Shown in pieces: positions 37,506-47,931 of a stretch of DNA of 64,000 nt. The DNA is from Oxalobacteraceae bacterium AB_14 (lineage in GTDB: Bacteria > Pseudomonadota > Gammaproteobacteria > Burkholderiales > Burkholderiaceae_D). A program made the position numbers and the translations under genes. The first letter of the stretch is position 1. Each line of letters opens with the position of its first letter. Location of the stretch: the NCBI GenBank assembly GCA_000381565.1, contig KB906725.1, positions 1,443,731-1,507,730 on the forward strand, given 5' to 3'. Under the pieces are notes generated by a model. It saw only the letters and a list, made by a program, of their open reading frames with translations, did not search any database and was not told the DNA's origin.

Positions 37506-38120
37506 TCAGAACCGATTTTCCGGAAGCTCGGTTTGCCGTAGCGCAGAGGGGTCTAAGCTGGGGACGCTGCCGCCCAGCGCGGCCTGGGCCAGCGCGTCGA
37601 GCTCGCGCTGCATGGTGGCGATCGGCGGTGGCTCGGGCGCGTCGACCCACCACGTCATCGCCTCGACGATGCCGCCAGCCACGAAGCGCGCCACCCACGG
37701 CTGCCGCGCCGCCGGGTGCCGCCGCCGCTCCAGTTCGATCTCCACCAGTTGCAGCACCATCTGCCTGAAACGGCGCGCGACGCCGTGGCCACCGCGGCGG
37801 CCGATGGCGGCGCGGAACACGTCGCGCTGCTGCGCCATGTGGTCCAGCAGGCCGGGCAGGAAGTGGCAGCCAGCATGCCGCGCTTGCGCCGTCTGCGCCG
37901 CGAGCAGGTCGCGCAGGTCGTTCAGCCCTTCCGACAGCAGATCATCCTTGCTCTGGTAGTGCATGTAAAAGGTCGAGCGGCCGACGTTCGCGCGCTCGCA
38001 AATCTCCTGGATGGTCATCTGGTCCCAGCCGCGCGGCGCCATCAGGGCCAGCATCGCATCGCGCAGCGCGGCCTGGGTCTTGAGGACGCGGCGGTCCGGT
38101 TCTGGTTGGCTGTCGGTCAT
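37506..38120 (-). CDS. TetR/AcrR family transcriptional regulator
   Basis: 204 residues. N-terminal TetR HTH (about 15-60: LKTQAALRDAMLALM ... MTIQEICERANVGRSTFYMHYQSKDDLL). The C-terminal ligand domain is variable; MVLQLVEIELERRRHPA and IVEAMTWWVDAPEPP are seen. The start at 38120 has AGGAACG upstream; ATG 38135 has no ribosome site. Divergent from a fatty-acid-hydroxylase-family gene, with palindromes between them, so it most likely represses that gene. Confidence 0.9.
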   Translation of the reverse strand: MTDSQPEPDRRVLKTQAALRDAMLALMAPRGWDQMTIQEICERANVGRSTFYMHYQSKDDLLSEGLNDLRDLLAAQTAQARHAGCHFLPGLLDHMAQQRDVFRAAIGRRGGHGVARRFRQMVLQLVEIELERRRHPAARQPWVARFVAGGIVEAMTWWVDAPEPPPIATMQRELDALAQAALGGSVPSLDPSALRQTELPENRF

Positions 38121-38145
38121 GGCGTTCCTGGACATAAATCGGGTG

Positions 38146-38223
38146 GATGTCTGCTAACGGACATCGCCCCGCCACTCGCGCTGTCGCCGACGGCGGCTGG
38201 GGACGATCATGGACACCTGTCCA
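38146..38223. promoter_or_regulatory. Candidate TetR operators
   Basis: TGGACACCTGTCCA (38210-38223) is a perfect 6-2-6 palindrome ending 17 bp before the hydroxylase ATG. GATGTC-N8-GACATC (38146-38165) lies nearer the tetR start. GACA/TGTC half-sites recur in both. Confidence 0.5.
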
Positions 38224-38240
38224 CTTCAGGAGTGTAGTCC

Positions 38241-39113
38241 ATGTCCGCTTCCCGTGTTGCCGCGCGCTGGCCGCGCTACCTGTTCTATCCGCTCGCGCTG
38301 GCCGCCACGCTGGCCTTCATCCACGCCTCGGTCGGCGGCCGGCTCGGCCCGCTCGGCCAGGCTTATCCGGCCTACCTGCTGGCCATGATGGCCACCATGG
38401 TGGCGCTTGAACGCATGCTGCCAATGCGGCGCGAATGGAATATGACCCGGTCCTCGTTTCTCAGGCGCGACCTGCCCATGCTGGTCGTCAACGGCGCGAC
38501 CATCGCCGCCACCACCTACGCCGTGACCTGGCTGGCCGGCCGCCATGCCGGACTGCCACTGCATCACAGCACGCTGCCCTGGCAAGCCGAAGCGGTGTGC
38601 GCGGTGCTGCTGTCGGACTTCCTGTGGTACTGGGTGCACCGCTACAGCCACGAGGGACGCGGCCCGCTGGCGCGCTGGTTGTGGAAGACCCACGCCATCC
38701 ACCACCTGCCCGGCGAAGTCTATGTGTTCATGCACGTGGTGGGGCATCCGATCAACAGCGCCTGCGTGCGCGTGCTGCTGATGCTGCCGGCCATCCTGTT
38801 CGGCTTCTCGCCGGCGGCCGTGTTCGCCGCGTCGGTGTTCGGTGGCTTCCAGGGCCTGGTGTCGCACTTCAACGTCGATGCCAGGGCAGGATGGTTCAAC
38901 CGCTTGCTGGTCGGCACCGAGCTGCATCGCTTCCACCACAGCGCGGACCGCGACGAGGCGGGGAACTACGGCGCCACCGTCTCGGTATGGGACCAGCTGT
39001 TCGGCAGCTACCGCCTGCCGGCCGCCGCGCCGCGCCGGCTCGGCGTCGACGACCGCGCGCGCTATCCGGGCGACCGCCAATGGGGCAGGCTGCTGGGCTT
39101 GCCCTTCAAATAG
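38241..39113 (+). CDS. Fatty acid hydroxylase / sterol desaturase family membrane protein
   Basis: 290 residues. Di-iron membrane hydroxylase with the three His clusters: HRYSHEG (about 134-140), HAIHH (about 154-158) and HRFHHSAD (about 231-238). TM helices lie near residues 14-33, 44-60, 80-97 and 115-130, with another hairpin near 180-215. Family members hydroxylate or desaturate lipids, sterols or carotenoids; the substrate is unknown. Divergent from a TetR regulator. No partner reductase is adjacent. Confidence 0.88.
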   Translation: MSASRVAARWPRYLFYPLALAATLAFIHASVGGRLGPLGQAYPAYLLAMMATMVALERMLPMRREWNMTRSSFLRRDLPMLVVNGATIAATTYAVTWLAGRHAGLPLHHSTLPWQAEAVCAVLLSDFLWYWVHRYSHEGRGPLARWLWKTHAIHHLPGEVYVFMHVVGHPINSACVRVLLMLPAILFGFSPAAVFAASVFGGFQGLVSHFNVDARAGWFNRLLVGTELHRFHHSADRDEAGNYGATVSVWDQLFGSYRLPAAAPRRLGVDDRARYPGDRQWGRLLGLPFK

Positions 39114-39136
39114 CGGGGCAAGCCAGCGGGACGCGC

Positions 39137-40360
39137 TTACGGCTTCAGGTTGAAGTTGACGTTGCTCTGGTTGAGCAGCGAGATATCGACCAGCGGCAGG
39201 CTGGCCGTGGCGTAGCCCTCGGCGGAAGCCTCGACCATGTATTTGCCCGCACCCGGCAGCACCGTGGCGGCGCTGGCGAATTGCAGCGGCAGCGTGGTGC
39301 TGTACACCGCGTACTGCGGCGCGCCGACCGGCAGGCCGGCCAGCGTGTAGCTGCCGCTGGCCAGGTCGGCGCCCTGGTACTTGACGGTCACGGTCGGCCC
39401 GGCCACGAAGCTCTGCTTGGCCGCGACATAGGCGGTGGCGGTGCTGCTGGCCGGGGTCAAGCTGACGGCGCCGGCGATGCTGCCGGTGACGCCGGCCGGC
39501 AGCGCGATCGGCGCGGCGGCGGTGCTGACGGCGACCATGGCCGAGGTGCTGGTGACCGGCACCGCGCCGACCACGGCGGCGGCGCTGCTGTCGGCCGTCA
39601 CCACCACGTCGTAGTTACCCAGCGGCAGGCGGGTCAGCGCGAATTCGCCGGTGGTGGCGTTGGGCGCGGTGGCGCTGACGATGGCGCCGTTCTGCTGCGC
39701 CGACACCATCACGTGCCTGGCCAGCAGCGCGGTCGAGACAAAGCCGCCGATGCCGTTCAAGGTGGTCGGGATCACCTTCACCACCGGCTTCAGCGCGTAC
39801 TTGCCGTTGCCCTTGGTGACGATGGATTTGCAGGCGTCGAAGTCCAGCACCAGGTCGACCCGCTGGCCGGCCGCGACGTCGAAGGCGTTCACCAGCTTGA
39901 TGCCGCTCTGCACCGCGCTCGGAGTGTCCAGCGAGACTTCGGCGCTGCCGCCGCTGACGACCACGGAGTTGGCCAGGCCGCTGCCGGTGTTGGGGTCGAG
40001 CACCAGCCGCAGCTGCGTGTAATGGCCGGCGCTGAGCGAGGTTTGTCCCAGCGCTTCCAGCGCGCCGTTGGTCAGGTTGAGCAGGTTGATCTTGCGGGCC
40101 GGGGCCAGCGTGATGTCGGTCCAGCCGGCGTCGGTGTCGCTGGCGGTGCTGCTCTGGTTGACGCGCACCTTGCTGACTGTGACGTTGACGGCGTCGAAAC
40201 CGCACGACGGCGCGTCTGTCATCGACACCGACAAGGTGCCCAGCGTGCTGACCGGCGTGCTGTCGCCGCTGCTGCCGCCACCGCCGCCACAGGCGCTCAG
40301 GCCGGCCACGGTGAAGGCCGCCGCGGCGGCCAGGTGGAGAGATGGGTGTGCTGGTTTCAT
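39137..40360 (-). CDS. DUF4382 domain lipoprotein
   Basis: 407 residues. Lipobox GLSACGGGG (Cys about residue 24). The DUF4382 domain (about 40-190) begins LGTLSVSMTDAPSCGFDAVNVTVSKV and contains INLLNLTNGALEALG and YTQLRLVLDPN. The C-terminal half is a string of carboxypeptidase-regulatory/Ig-like beta domains (GEFALTRLPLGNYDVVVTAD; ASGSYTLAGLPVG; YMVEASAEGYATASLPLVDIS). Surface or periplasmic lipoprotein; function unknown. GGGAG lies 6-7 bases before the ATG. Confidence 0.85.
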   Translation of the reverse strand: MKPAHPSLHLAAAAAFTVAGLSACGGGGGSSGDSTPVSTLGTLSVSMTDAPSCGFDAVNVTVSKVRVNQSSTASDTDAGWTDITLAPARKINLLNLTNGALEALGQTSLSAGHYTQLRLVLDPNTGSGLANSVVVSGGSAEVSLDTPSAVQSGIKLVNAFDVAAGQRVDLVLDFDACKSIVTKGNGKYALKPVVKVIPTTLNGIGGFVSTALLARHVMVSAQQNGAIVSATAPNATTGEFALTRLPLGNYDVVVTADSSAAAVVGAVPVTSTSAMVAVSTAAAPIALPAGVTGSIAGAVSLTPASSTATAYVAAKQSFVAGPTVTVKYQGADLASGSYTLAGLPVGAPQYAVYSTTLPLQFASAATVLPGAGKYMVEASAEGYATASLPLVDISLLNQSNVNFNLKP

Positions 40361-40691
40361 GGTCGATCTCCCGAGAGTCGCGCCTGCGGCGCTTGTTGTG
40401 GCGACGTGGGTGTCGCTGTGGAGATATTGTGCGTTCCGTTTGGAAACTTCTATGTTGAATGCCGCACATAGTGCGCGGCTTTTACATTTGTTACACACCA
40501 GTTCGTGCGATGGCGGGCTATCCGCCGGCTGTTGTGCCAAGGCGACAGCGTGGCCGGTTTCCGCCGGGCGCCAGGCTGGCCCCAGCCACCGATGCAGCCC
40601 GTCGTTGCGCCGCGCCGGCGCCGGCACTAGACTGGGGAACAGGCAGGCCGCGCGGCGCGGCTATCCGCTTGATACCACCACGGAGGCGATG
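40361..40691. other. Intergenic region without a recognisable gene
   Basis: 331 bp between divergent genes. Its left half is less GC-rich and probably holds both promoters. A +-strand open frame of 77 codons here is Arg/Pro/Ala-rich and looks like a composition shadow. No palindrome or RNA element stood out. Confidence 0.5.
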
Positions 40692-41102
40692 ATGACCCGA
40701 TCGACTATGGTATGCGCAGTAACGGCGGCAGTGCTGGCGGCAAGCATGGCGGGCATCGTCCGGGCCCAGGAGAACTTGCCCGTCGCGGTGGAAGCGTTGC
40801 GCGGACATCACTGGCACGGTGGCGAGTGTTGCGGCTGGACCTGGGATTGGGTGCAGCAATCCGGACCCAGTTTCAGCGGCACTTTCCGCAATCCCAACGG
40901 CCAGCAGTTGCAGGAACCGAGCATCATTATTTCCATCGTCGGCAACCAGGTCCAGATCACCCGCGCCGGCGGTTCCGCCGCTGGCGGCTGCACCTATACC
41001 GGCACCATTCGCGTCGGCAGCGCCGAGGGCAGCTACGCCTGCGCCGGCAAGCCGGCCGGCCCCTGGGCCGCGACCATTTACCAGACCGCGCCGTCGCGCT
41101 AG
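40692..41102 (+). CDS. Small secreted Cys/Trp-rich protein, unknown
   Basis: 136 residues, not recognised. Signal peptide MTRSTMVCAVTAAVLAAS...VRAQ (about 26 residues). The mature part has HHWHGGECCGWTWDWVQQSGPSFSG split by a beta-rich region (IIISIVGNQVQITRAGG, GGCTYTGTIRVGSAEGSYAC). It has four Cys (ECC, GGC, SYAC), suitable for disulfides in the periplasm, and a small lipocalin- or C2-like beta sheet is possible. Two ATGs in tandem follow GGAGG; the second (40692) has the better spacing. The next gene starts 17 bp later and may be co-transcribed. Confidence 0.7.
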   Translation: MTRSTMVCAVTAAVLAASMAGIVRAQENLPVAVEALRGHHWHGGECCGWTWDWVQQSGPSFSGTFRNPNGQQLQEPSIIISIVGNQVQITRAGGSAAGGCTYTGTIRVGSAEGSYACAGKPAGPWAATIYQTAPSR

Positions 41103-41118
41103 TGCCGGCCTGCTCGCC

Positions 41119-42171
41119 GTGCGCCGCTTCTTGTCCGGCTGCTTGTGCGCGCTGTGCTGGTGCGCGGCGGCCGGCGCGCAACCGGCTTTTTCGGTGCGGC
41201 CCGAAGCGATCGAAGCGCTGCAATTGACCGTGACGCGGCAGGACAGCGCCGGTGCCGCGGAAACCGAGCAAGTCTATTTTCTGCGGCGCGCGGCCGACGC
41301 CGTCGTGTTGCCGTCCGAGCCAGGCGCCGTGCTGGCCGGGCTGGTCGGCGACGCACAGCCGGCGTTCGGCGTGCGGCGCTGCGATGCCGATCCGGCCGGC
41401 GCCGCGCAGACGCCGCTGCATCTGGCGGTCGAGTTGCGCATCTGGATCACGGACCAGCCGCCGCTGAGGCTGCGCTCGGACAGTCGCTGCGCCTTCATGC
41501 TGCCGTGGCAGGTGACGGACGGAGGGCGTCTGGCGGCATTGGACCGGCGCGGTGACGGCCTGGCGTTGATGCGCTTGATCCAGGGCTGGTGCGGCGCTTG
41601 TCTGCCGGAGTGGCGGCAGGCGCCGCCGGAGGTGCCGGCGGCGCCGCACGGCGAGTTCGAGGCGCATTACGAGGCCTTGCTGGCCGCATGGCGGCAGCTG
41701 GGCCGCCGGCTCGGCGCCACCGACATCAAGCTCGCCACGCTGCCGTTGACCGATGCGCTCGACTGGATGGACCATGACCGCTTCGAGCGTACGCTGCGCG
41801 CCACGGCGAAGGGCGGGAAGGGCACGCGCGCCGTGCTGGCGGCGGACCTGCTGCGCACCTTGCAGGTGGCGCGCTGGGGCTATGTCGATCGGCAGGGACG
41901 GCTGAAACTGCCGCGCCGCTTCGAGCGAGCCACGCCCTTTGCGGCGGGGCAGGCGATGGTGCGCGTCGATGGCGGCTGGCAGCAGATCGACCGGCTCGGC
42001 CAGCGCGTGGCGGCGCCGCCGTCCGGCGGGCCGCTGGCGCCGCCGTCCGCGTCCAGCCCGTCCAGCCCATCCGCCGTATCCCCCGGCGCCGCCGCGTCCA
42101 TCACCTGCGACGGCGGGCGGCGCGTCAGCGCCGTGCGTCCCTACGCCGACGGCCTGGCGCCGGTGCGGTGA
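41119..42171 (+). CDS. Secreted WG-repeat-containing protein
   Basis: 350 residues from a GTG start (RRFLSGCLCALCWCAAAGAQ signal peptide). The central ~200 residues are not recognised; they contain MRLIQGWCGACLPEWRQAPP with a CxxC. The C-terminal part has WG-type repeats: ARWGYVDRQGRLKLPRRFERATPFAAGQAMV and later SAVRPYADGLAPVR, separated by a Pro/Ser linker (SASSPSSPSAVSPG). WG repeats form small beta units of unknown role. It follows the small Cys-rich secreted gene by 17 bp. The start is uncertain: an ATG in the frame lies far upstream inside the previous gene. Confidence 0.7.
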   Translation: MRRFLSGCLCALCWCAAAGAQPAFSVRPEAIEALQLTVTRQDSAGAAETEQVYFLRRAADAVVLPSEPGAVLAGLVGDAQPAFGVRRCDADPAGAAQTPLHLAVELRIWITDQPPLRLRSDSRCAFMLPWQVTDGGRLAALDRRGDGLALMRLIQGWCGACLPEWRQAPPEVPAAPHGEFEAHYEALLAAWRQLGRRLGATDIKLATLPLTDALDWMDHDRFERTLRATAKGGKGTRAVLAADLLRTLQVARWGYVDRQGRLKLPRRFERATPFAAGQAMVRVDGGWQQIDRLGQRVAAPPSGGPLAPPSASSPSSPSAVSPGAAASITCDGGRRVSAVRPYADGLAPVR

Positions 42172-42267
42172 AGCGCCCAACCGGCCCGCTATGATCGCCA
42201 GCCCCGCCCGCATCCGGCCAGCCCGCGTGGCCTTATACCGGGTATGGCGGTTTTTTTTGCGCGGACA

Positions 42268-42297
42268 TTGTCCGCGCGGCGCGGCGCGGCGTATAAT
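42268..42297 (+). promoter_or_regulatory. Promoter of the thi operon
   Basis: TTGTCC (42268-42273), an 18-bp spacer and perfect TATAAT (42292-42297), about 23 bp before the riboswitch. The -35 lies in an 8-bp palindrome GCGCGGAC-ATT-GTCCGCGC (42259-42277). Confidence 0.7.
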
Positions 42298-42319
42298 CAG
42301 CCCGCTGCCGCAAGGCGGC

Positions 42320-42406
42320 ACACGCTAGGGGTCCTGCGCATTGCGATGCGCGGGTGAGAAATACCCTCCGAACCTGATCTGGATAATGCCAGCGAAGGGA
42401 AGCTTA
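42320..42406 (+). ncRNA. TPP riboswitch (THI element)
   Basis: The conserved blocks are in order: CTAGGGGTCCTG, the core GGGTGAGAAATACCCT, then CCGAACCTGATCTGGATAATGCCAGCGAAGGGA. The second helix (TGCGCATTGCGATGCGC) is intact. It controls thiC and the downstream genes by TPP binding. About 75 nt lie between the aptamer and the thiC ATG; no clear T-run terminator is seen, so control is probably at translation initiation. Confidence 0.95.
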
Positions 42407-42471
42407 GGACCATGCCGCCACACCCTGTGGACCGGCGCCGTCCCATCTCCTTTGCTGGCTCCTGTAGCTAA

Positions 42472-44400
<1,929 letters not shown>

Positions 44401-44407
44401 GGCCGGC

Positions 44408-44611
44408 ATGATCGACATCGAATTGAACGGCGCCCCCTACCAGGTGCCGCCGCGGCAGACGCTGGCTCAGTTGATCGAGGCGCTGTCGATGACCGGGCAG
44501 GCGCTGGCGCTGGCGGTCAACCGCGCCGTGGTGCCGCGCCAGCAATGGCCGCAGCGTGAGCTGCAGCCGCAGGACCAGGTCGACATCGTGCGCGCCATCG
44601 GCGGCGGCTAA
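44408..44611 (+). CDS. thiS: Sulfur carrier protein ThiS
   Basis: 67 residues. Ubiquitin-like sulfur carrier that is adenylated and thiocarboxylated at its C-terminal Gly for thiazole synthesis. It starts MIDIELNGAPYQVPPRQTL and ends VDIVRAIGGG, so the required terminal Gly-Gly is present with one additional Gly before it. Seven bases after thiC. Confidence 0.93.
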   Translation: MIDIELNGAPYQVPPRQTLAQLIEALSMTGQALALAVNRAVVPRQQWPQRELQPQDQVDIVRAIGGG

Positions 44612-44628
44612 TTTTAATGGGGTCAAGT

Positions 44629-44650
44629 CTGACATTCGGACACGGCCCCC
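44629..44650. repeat. Imperfect palindrome between thiS and thiG
   Basis: GGGGTC near the left and GGCCCC at the right flank GTCTGACATTCGGAC. The GGGGTCA/TGACCCC ends resemble the element at 51975-52040. It sits inside the thi operon in a 56-bp gap. Confidence 0.4.
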
Positions 44651-44667
44651 AAGGATAAGGAACCATC

Positions 44668-45453
44668 ATGGACAATCAAGACTTGCTCACCATCGCAGGC
44701 AAGCGCTACACATCGCGGCTGCTGGTCGGCAGCGGCAAGTACCAGGACCTGCCGCAGACCCGCGCGGCGACCGACGCCGCCGAGGCGGAAATCATCACCG
44801 TGGCGATCCGCCGCGTCAACATCGGCCAGGACCCGAAGGCGCCCAGCCTGCTGGACGTGCTGCCGCCGTCGCAGTACACCATCCTGCCCAACACGGCCGG
44901 CTGCTACACCGCCAAGGACGCCATCTACACGTTGCAGATGGCGCGCGAGCTGCTCAACGGCCACAAGCTGGTCAAGCTGGAAGTGCTGGGCGACGAGAAG
45001 ACGCTGTTCCCCCACATGCCGGAAACCCTGGTCGCCGCCGAGGCGCTGGTCAGGGACGGCTTCGACGTCATGGTCTATTGCAGCGACGATCCGATCCAGG
45101 CCAAGATCCTGGAAGAGATCGGCTGCGTCGCGGTGATGCCGCTGGCCTCGCTGATCGGCTCGGGCATGGGCATCCTCAATCCGTGGAACCTGTCGCTGAT
45201 CATCGACCAGGCCAAGGTGCCGGTGCTGGTCGACGCCGGCGTCGGCACGGCCTCGGACGCCGCCATCGCCATGGAGCTGGGCTGCGACGGCGTGCTGATG
45301 AACACCGCCATCGCCGGCGCGCGCGATCCGGTGCGCATGGCGCGCGCCATGAAGCTGGCCGTGCAGGCCGGCCGCGAGGCTTACCTGGCCGGCCGCATCG
45401 CCCGCAAGTTCGCCGCCTCGCCGTCGTCGCCGATGGCGGGCCGGCTGGCATGA
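44668..45453 (+). CDS. thiG: Thiazole synthase
   Basis: 261 residues. TIM-barrel enzyme that forms thiazole phosphate from DXP, dehydroglycine and ThiS thiocarboxylate. It starts [21 protein letters not shown]. Also seen: [33 protein letters not shown], and the phosphate-binding [41 protein letters not shown] precedes the ATG. It overlaps thiD by 4 bases. Confidence 0.97.
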   Translation: MDNQDLLTIAGKRYTSRLLVGSGKYQDLPQTRAATDAAEAEIITVAIRRVNIGQDPKAPSLLDVLPPSQYTILPNTAGCYTAKDAIYTLQMARELLNGHKLVKLEVLGDEKTLFPHMPETLVAAEALVRDGFDVMVYCSDDPIQAKILEEIGCVAVMPLASLIGSGMGILNPWNLSLIIDQAKVPVLVDAGVGTASDAAIAMELGCDGVLMNTAIAGARDPVRMARAMKLAVQAGREAYLAGRIARKFAASPSSPMAGRLA

Positions 45454-46322
45454 GCGAGCGCCTGTCCTCGCAAGTGGCGGCGCAGCTGATGGCGCAACTG
45501 GTGGCGCGGCCGTGCGTGCTGGTGTTCGCCGGACTCGATCCGTCCGGCGGCGCCGGCATCGCCGCCGACCTGCAGGCGGTGGCCGGGCAGGGCGCGCACG
45601 CGCTCACCGTGGCCACCGCGCTGACGGTGCAGGACAACGACCGCGTGTACGGCGTGCAGCCGGTCGACGGCGCCATGCTGCTGCGCCAGGCGCAGGCGCT
45701 GCTCGACAAGATGACGGTGCGCGCGGTGAAGATCGGCATCCCCGGCAGCGCCGCCAACGCGCGGGCGATCGCCGAGATCATCGCCCGCCTGCGCGCGCGC
45801 CAGCCGGAGCTGCCGGTGGTGCTGGACCCGGTGCTGGCCAGCGGCCACGGCGACCTGCTGTCGCGCGACGACGCGGTGCAGGCGCTGGCGCCGCTGCTGC
45901 CGCTGGTGACGGTGCTCACCCCCAACGGCCCGGAAGCGCTGGCGCTGACCGGCGCCGCCGAGCCGGGCGCGCAGGCGCTGGCCTTGCGCGCGCGCGGCTG
46001 CCGCCACGTGCTGATCACCGGCGGCCACGGCGAGGGGGAGGAAGTGGTCAACCGCTGGTTCGGCCCCGGCGCCACGCCGGCGCCACGCCTGTCCGACACC
46101 GAACCGCCGCAAGACGCGCGCCACTGGAACTGGCCGCGCCTGGGCGGCGCATTCCACGGCAGCGGCTGCACGCTGGCGTCGGCCATCGCCGGCCAGCTGG
46201 CGCTGGGCATGTCGATGGAACGCGCGCTGGAACTGGCGCAACAGTATTGCTATCGCGCGCTGCGCGGCGCCTACACGGTGGCCGCCGGACAGCGCATCCC
46301 GCAGCGCCTACCTTTGATCTGA
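45450..46322 (+). CDS. thiD: Hydroxymethylpyrimidine (phosphate) kinase
   Basis: 290 residues. Ribokinase-fold enzyme giving HMP pyrophosphate. [19 protein letters not shown] is the substrate-binding start, [14 protein letters not shown] the middle motif, and [20 protein letters not shown] the anion hole with the catalytic-base region (usual GTGCT here HGSGCT). The first ~20 residues ([20 protein letters not shown]) extend the usual N-terminus. The start is fixed by overlap with thiG. Confidence 0.94.
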   Translation: MSERLSSQVAAQLMAQLVARPCVLVFAGLDPSGGAGIAADLQAVAGQGAHALTVATALTVQDNDRVYGVQPVDGAMLLRQAQALLDKMTVRAVKIGIPGSAANARAIAEIIARLRARQPELPVVLDPVLASGHGDLLSRDDAVQALAPLLPLVTVLTPNGPEALALTGAAEPGAQALALRARGCRHVLITGGHGEGEEVVNRWFGPGATPAPRLSDTEPPQDARHWNWPRLGGAFHGSGCTLASAIAGQLALGMSMERALELAQQYCYRALRGAYTVAAGQRIPQRLPLI

Positions 46323-46331
46323 GAGCACATC

Positions 46332-46976
46332 ATGCACGGACTTTATTTGGTGACCCCCAACTGGGACGACACCGCCAGGATGCTGGAGCTGAGCGAACAG
46401 GCGCTGGCCGCCGCCCAGGGCGCGCGGCCGGGCGTGGCGATGCTGCAATACCGCCACAAGGCAGCCGGCCCGCAACAGCGGCTGGATCAAGCCGGCGCCT
46501 TGCTGGCGTTGTGCCGGCGCTACGGCGTGCCCTTCATCGTCAACGATTACGCCGAGCTGTGCGAGCAGCTCGGCGCCGACGGCGTCCACCTCGGCGGCAC
46601 CGATGCCGACCTGGCGCGGGTGCGCACGCGGCTGGGGCCGGACAAGATCATCGGCGCCTCCTGCTATGGCGACCTGCCGCGCGCGCTGGCGGCGCAGGCG
46701 GCCGGCGCCAGCTACGTGGCGTTCGGCGGCTTCTACCCTTCGCGCGTGAAGCAGTACGCAGTGACTACCAAGATGGAGATCCTCGACCAGGCGCGCGAGG
46801 TGGTCCGGGTGCCGACCGTGGTGATCGGCGGCATGACGCCGGACAACGCCGCGCCGCTGGCCGCGCGCGGCGCGTCCATGGTGGCGGCCATCAGCAGCGT
46901 CTACCAGGCCGACGATATCGGCGCCGCCGTGGCCGCGTTCCTGCGGCTTTATGCCGACAAAAATACGGGCCGATAA
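46332..46976 (+). CDS. thiE: Thiamine-phosphate synthase
   Basis: 214 residues. It joins HMP-PP and thiazole phosphate. It begins LYLVTPNWDD; AMLQYRHKAAGPQQRLDQA and FIVNDYAELCEQLGADGVHLGGTDADL carry the pyrophosphate and Mg sites; the end has VVIGGMTPDNAAPLAARGA. Last gene of thiCSGDE, about 10 bp after thiD. No thiO or thiH is in the operon, so the glycine-derived imine for ThiG must come from an enzyme encoded elsewhere. Confidence 0.96.
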   Translation: MHGLYLVTPNWDDTARMLELSEQALAAAQGARPGVAMLQYRHKAAGPQQRLDQAGALLALCRRYGVPFIVNDYAELCEQLGADGVHLGGTDADLARVRTRLGPDKIIGASCYGDLPRALAAQAAGASYVAFGGFYPSRVKQYAVTTKMEILDQAREVVRVPTVVIGGMTPDNAAPLAARGASMVAAISSVYQADDIGAAVAAFLRLYADKNTGR

Positions 46977-47006
46977 AAGGCTGGCATGACGGGCGGTTTT
47001 CCGTCT

Positions 47007-47012
47007 TATAAT
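47007..47012 (+). promoter_or_regulatory. Likely -10 box of the ANTAR regulator gene
   Basis: Perfect TATAAT 35 bp before the ATG. ATGACG about 15 bp upstream is a weak -35. Confidence 0.4.
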
Positions 47013-47046
47013 TGGTGGGTTAGCTTAAGCCTAAGGTTGCCGCCAC

Positions 47047-47676
47047 ATGAATGTCCCTTCCAGCCCGAAGCGTCTGATTCTGATCGTCGACGATGACCAA
47101 CTGCTGCTCGATTTCCTGGGCGAGGTGCTGGGCCACGCCGGCTACGACATCCTCAAGGCCTCGTCGGCCGAACAAGCGCTGGAGCAGATCGCCCAGCGCG
47201 AGCCGGACCTGGCCCTGCTCGACATCCACATGCCCGGCATGAACGGGCTGGAGCTGGCCAAGCAGTTGCACGCCACCAGCTCGGTGCCCTTCATGTTCCT
47301 GTCCGGCCGCGGCGACGCCGACGCCGGCAAGCAGGCCGCCTCGTATGGCGCGGTCGGCTTCCTGGTCAAGCCGGTCGACGAGAAGCACCTGATGCCGGCG
47401 TTCGCCGCCGGCCTGGCGCGCGCCGACGAAATCCGCCAGCTGCGGCGCACCGAGCTCAATCTGAACGCCGCGCTGGCCGCCGGGCGCGAGACCAGCCTGG
47501 CCGTCGGCCTGCTGATGTGCAAGTTCCAGACCGACCGCAACACCGCCTTCGAAGTGCTGCGCGACCACGCGCGCTCCAACCGCCGCAAGGTCAACGAGGT
47601 GGCCGACCAGCTGCTGGCCGCCGAGGAAACTCTGAACAGCTTGCACGTGGCCTTCAACCAGCGTCTGAAAAAGTAA
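47047..47676 (+). CDS. Response regulator with ANTAR RNA-binding domain
   Basis: 209 residues. N-terminal receiver domain with the acidic triad (VDDDQ, residues 15-17), phospho-acceptor Asp59 in LALLDIHMPGMNG, and Lys in FLVKPVDEK. C-terminal ANTAR domain (about 150-200: AVGLLMCKFQTDRNTAFEVLRDHARSNRRKVNEVA). ANTAR regulators bind paired hairpins in leader RNA and stop termination. No histidine kinase is adjacent. The partner RNA targets were not found in this window. Confidence 0.9.
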   Translation: MNVPSSPKRLILIVDDDQLLLDFLGEVLGHAGYDILKASSAEQALEQIAQREPDLALLDIHMPGMNGLELAKQLHATSSVPFMFLSGRGDADAGKQAASYGAVGFLVKPVDEKHLMPAFAAGLARADEIRQLRRTELNLNAALAAGRETSLAVGLLMCKFQTDRNTAFEVLRDHARSNRRKVNEVADQLLAAEETLNSLHVAFNQRLKK

Positions 47677-47931
47677 ACGCCGGCGGTATTTTCGCGGTAT
47701 TTTCTTGCTTTGCGGTACTCTTCATGTAGACTGTGTCCATGAGCGGCAGGCCGGTCCTGTCCGCTTTGTAGTGCGGCGGGGCCTCCAACCTGCGCCAGCC
47801 GCCTCCCCGGCCGCCTGCTCCCTGCGGCCGTCCCTAGCCCTTCGGCCCAACTCCGCCGAACCCTGCGTTGCCATGCCAGCCCGACGCTGCCGGCGCCGCA
47901 TTTCCAGCAGTTTTTGTGTGCGGAGACACTG

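Noticed and set aside
40459-40692. 77-codon + strand frame in the 331-bp intergenic region
   Set aside because: Arg/Pro/Ala-rich, no ribosome site, ends at the true start of the next gene.
42251-42277. T-run next to a GC hairpin before thiC as a terminator
   Set aside because: The T-run precedes the hairpin on the + strand and becomes an A-run after it on the minus strand, so neither orientation gives a terminator.
47677-47931. Possible small gene between the two receiver genes
   Set aside because: No frame has both a start with a ribosome site and protein-like composition; the stretch more likely holds the promoter of the second gene.
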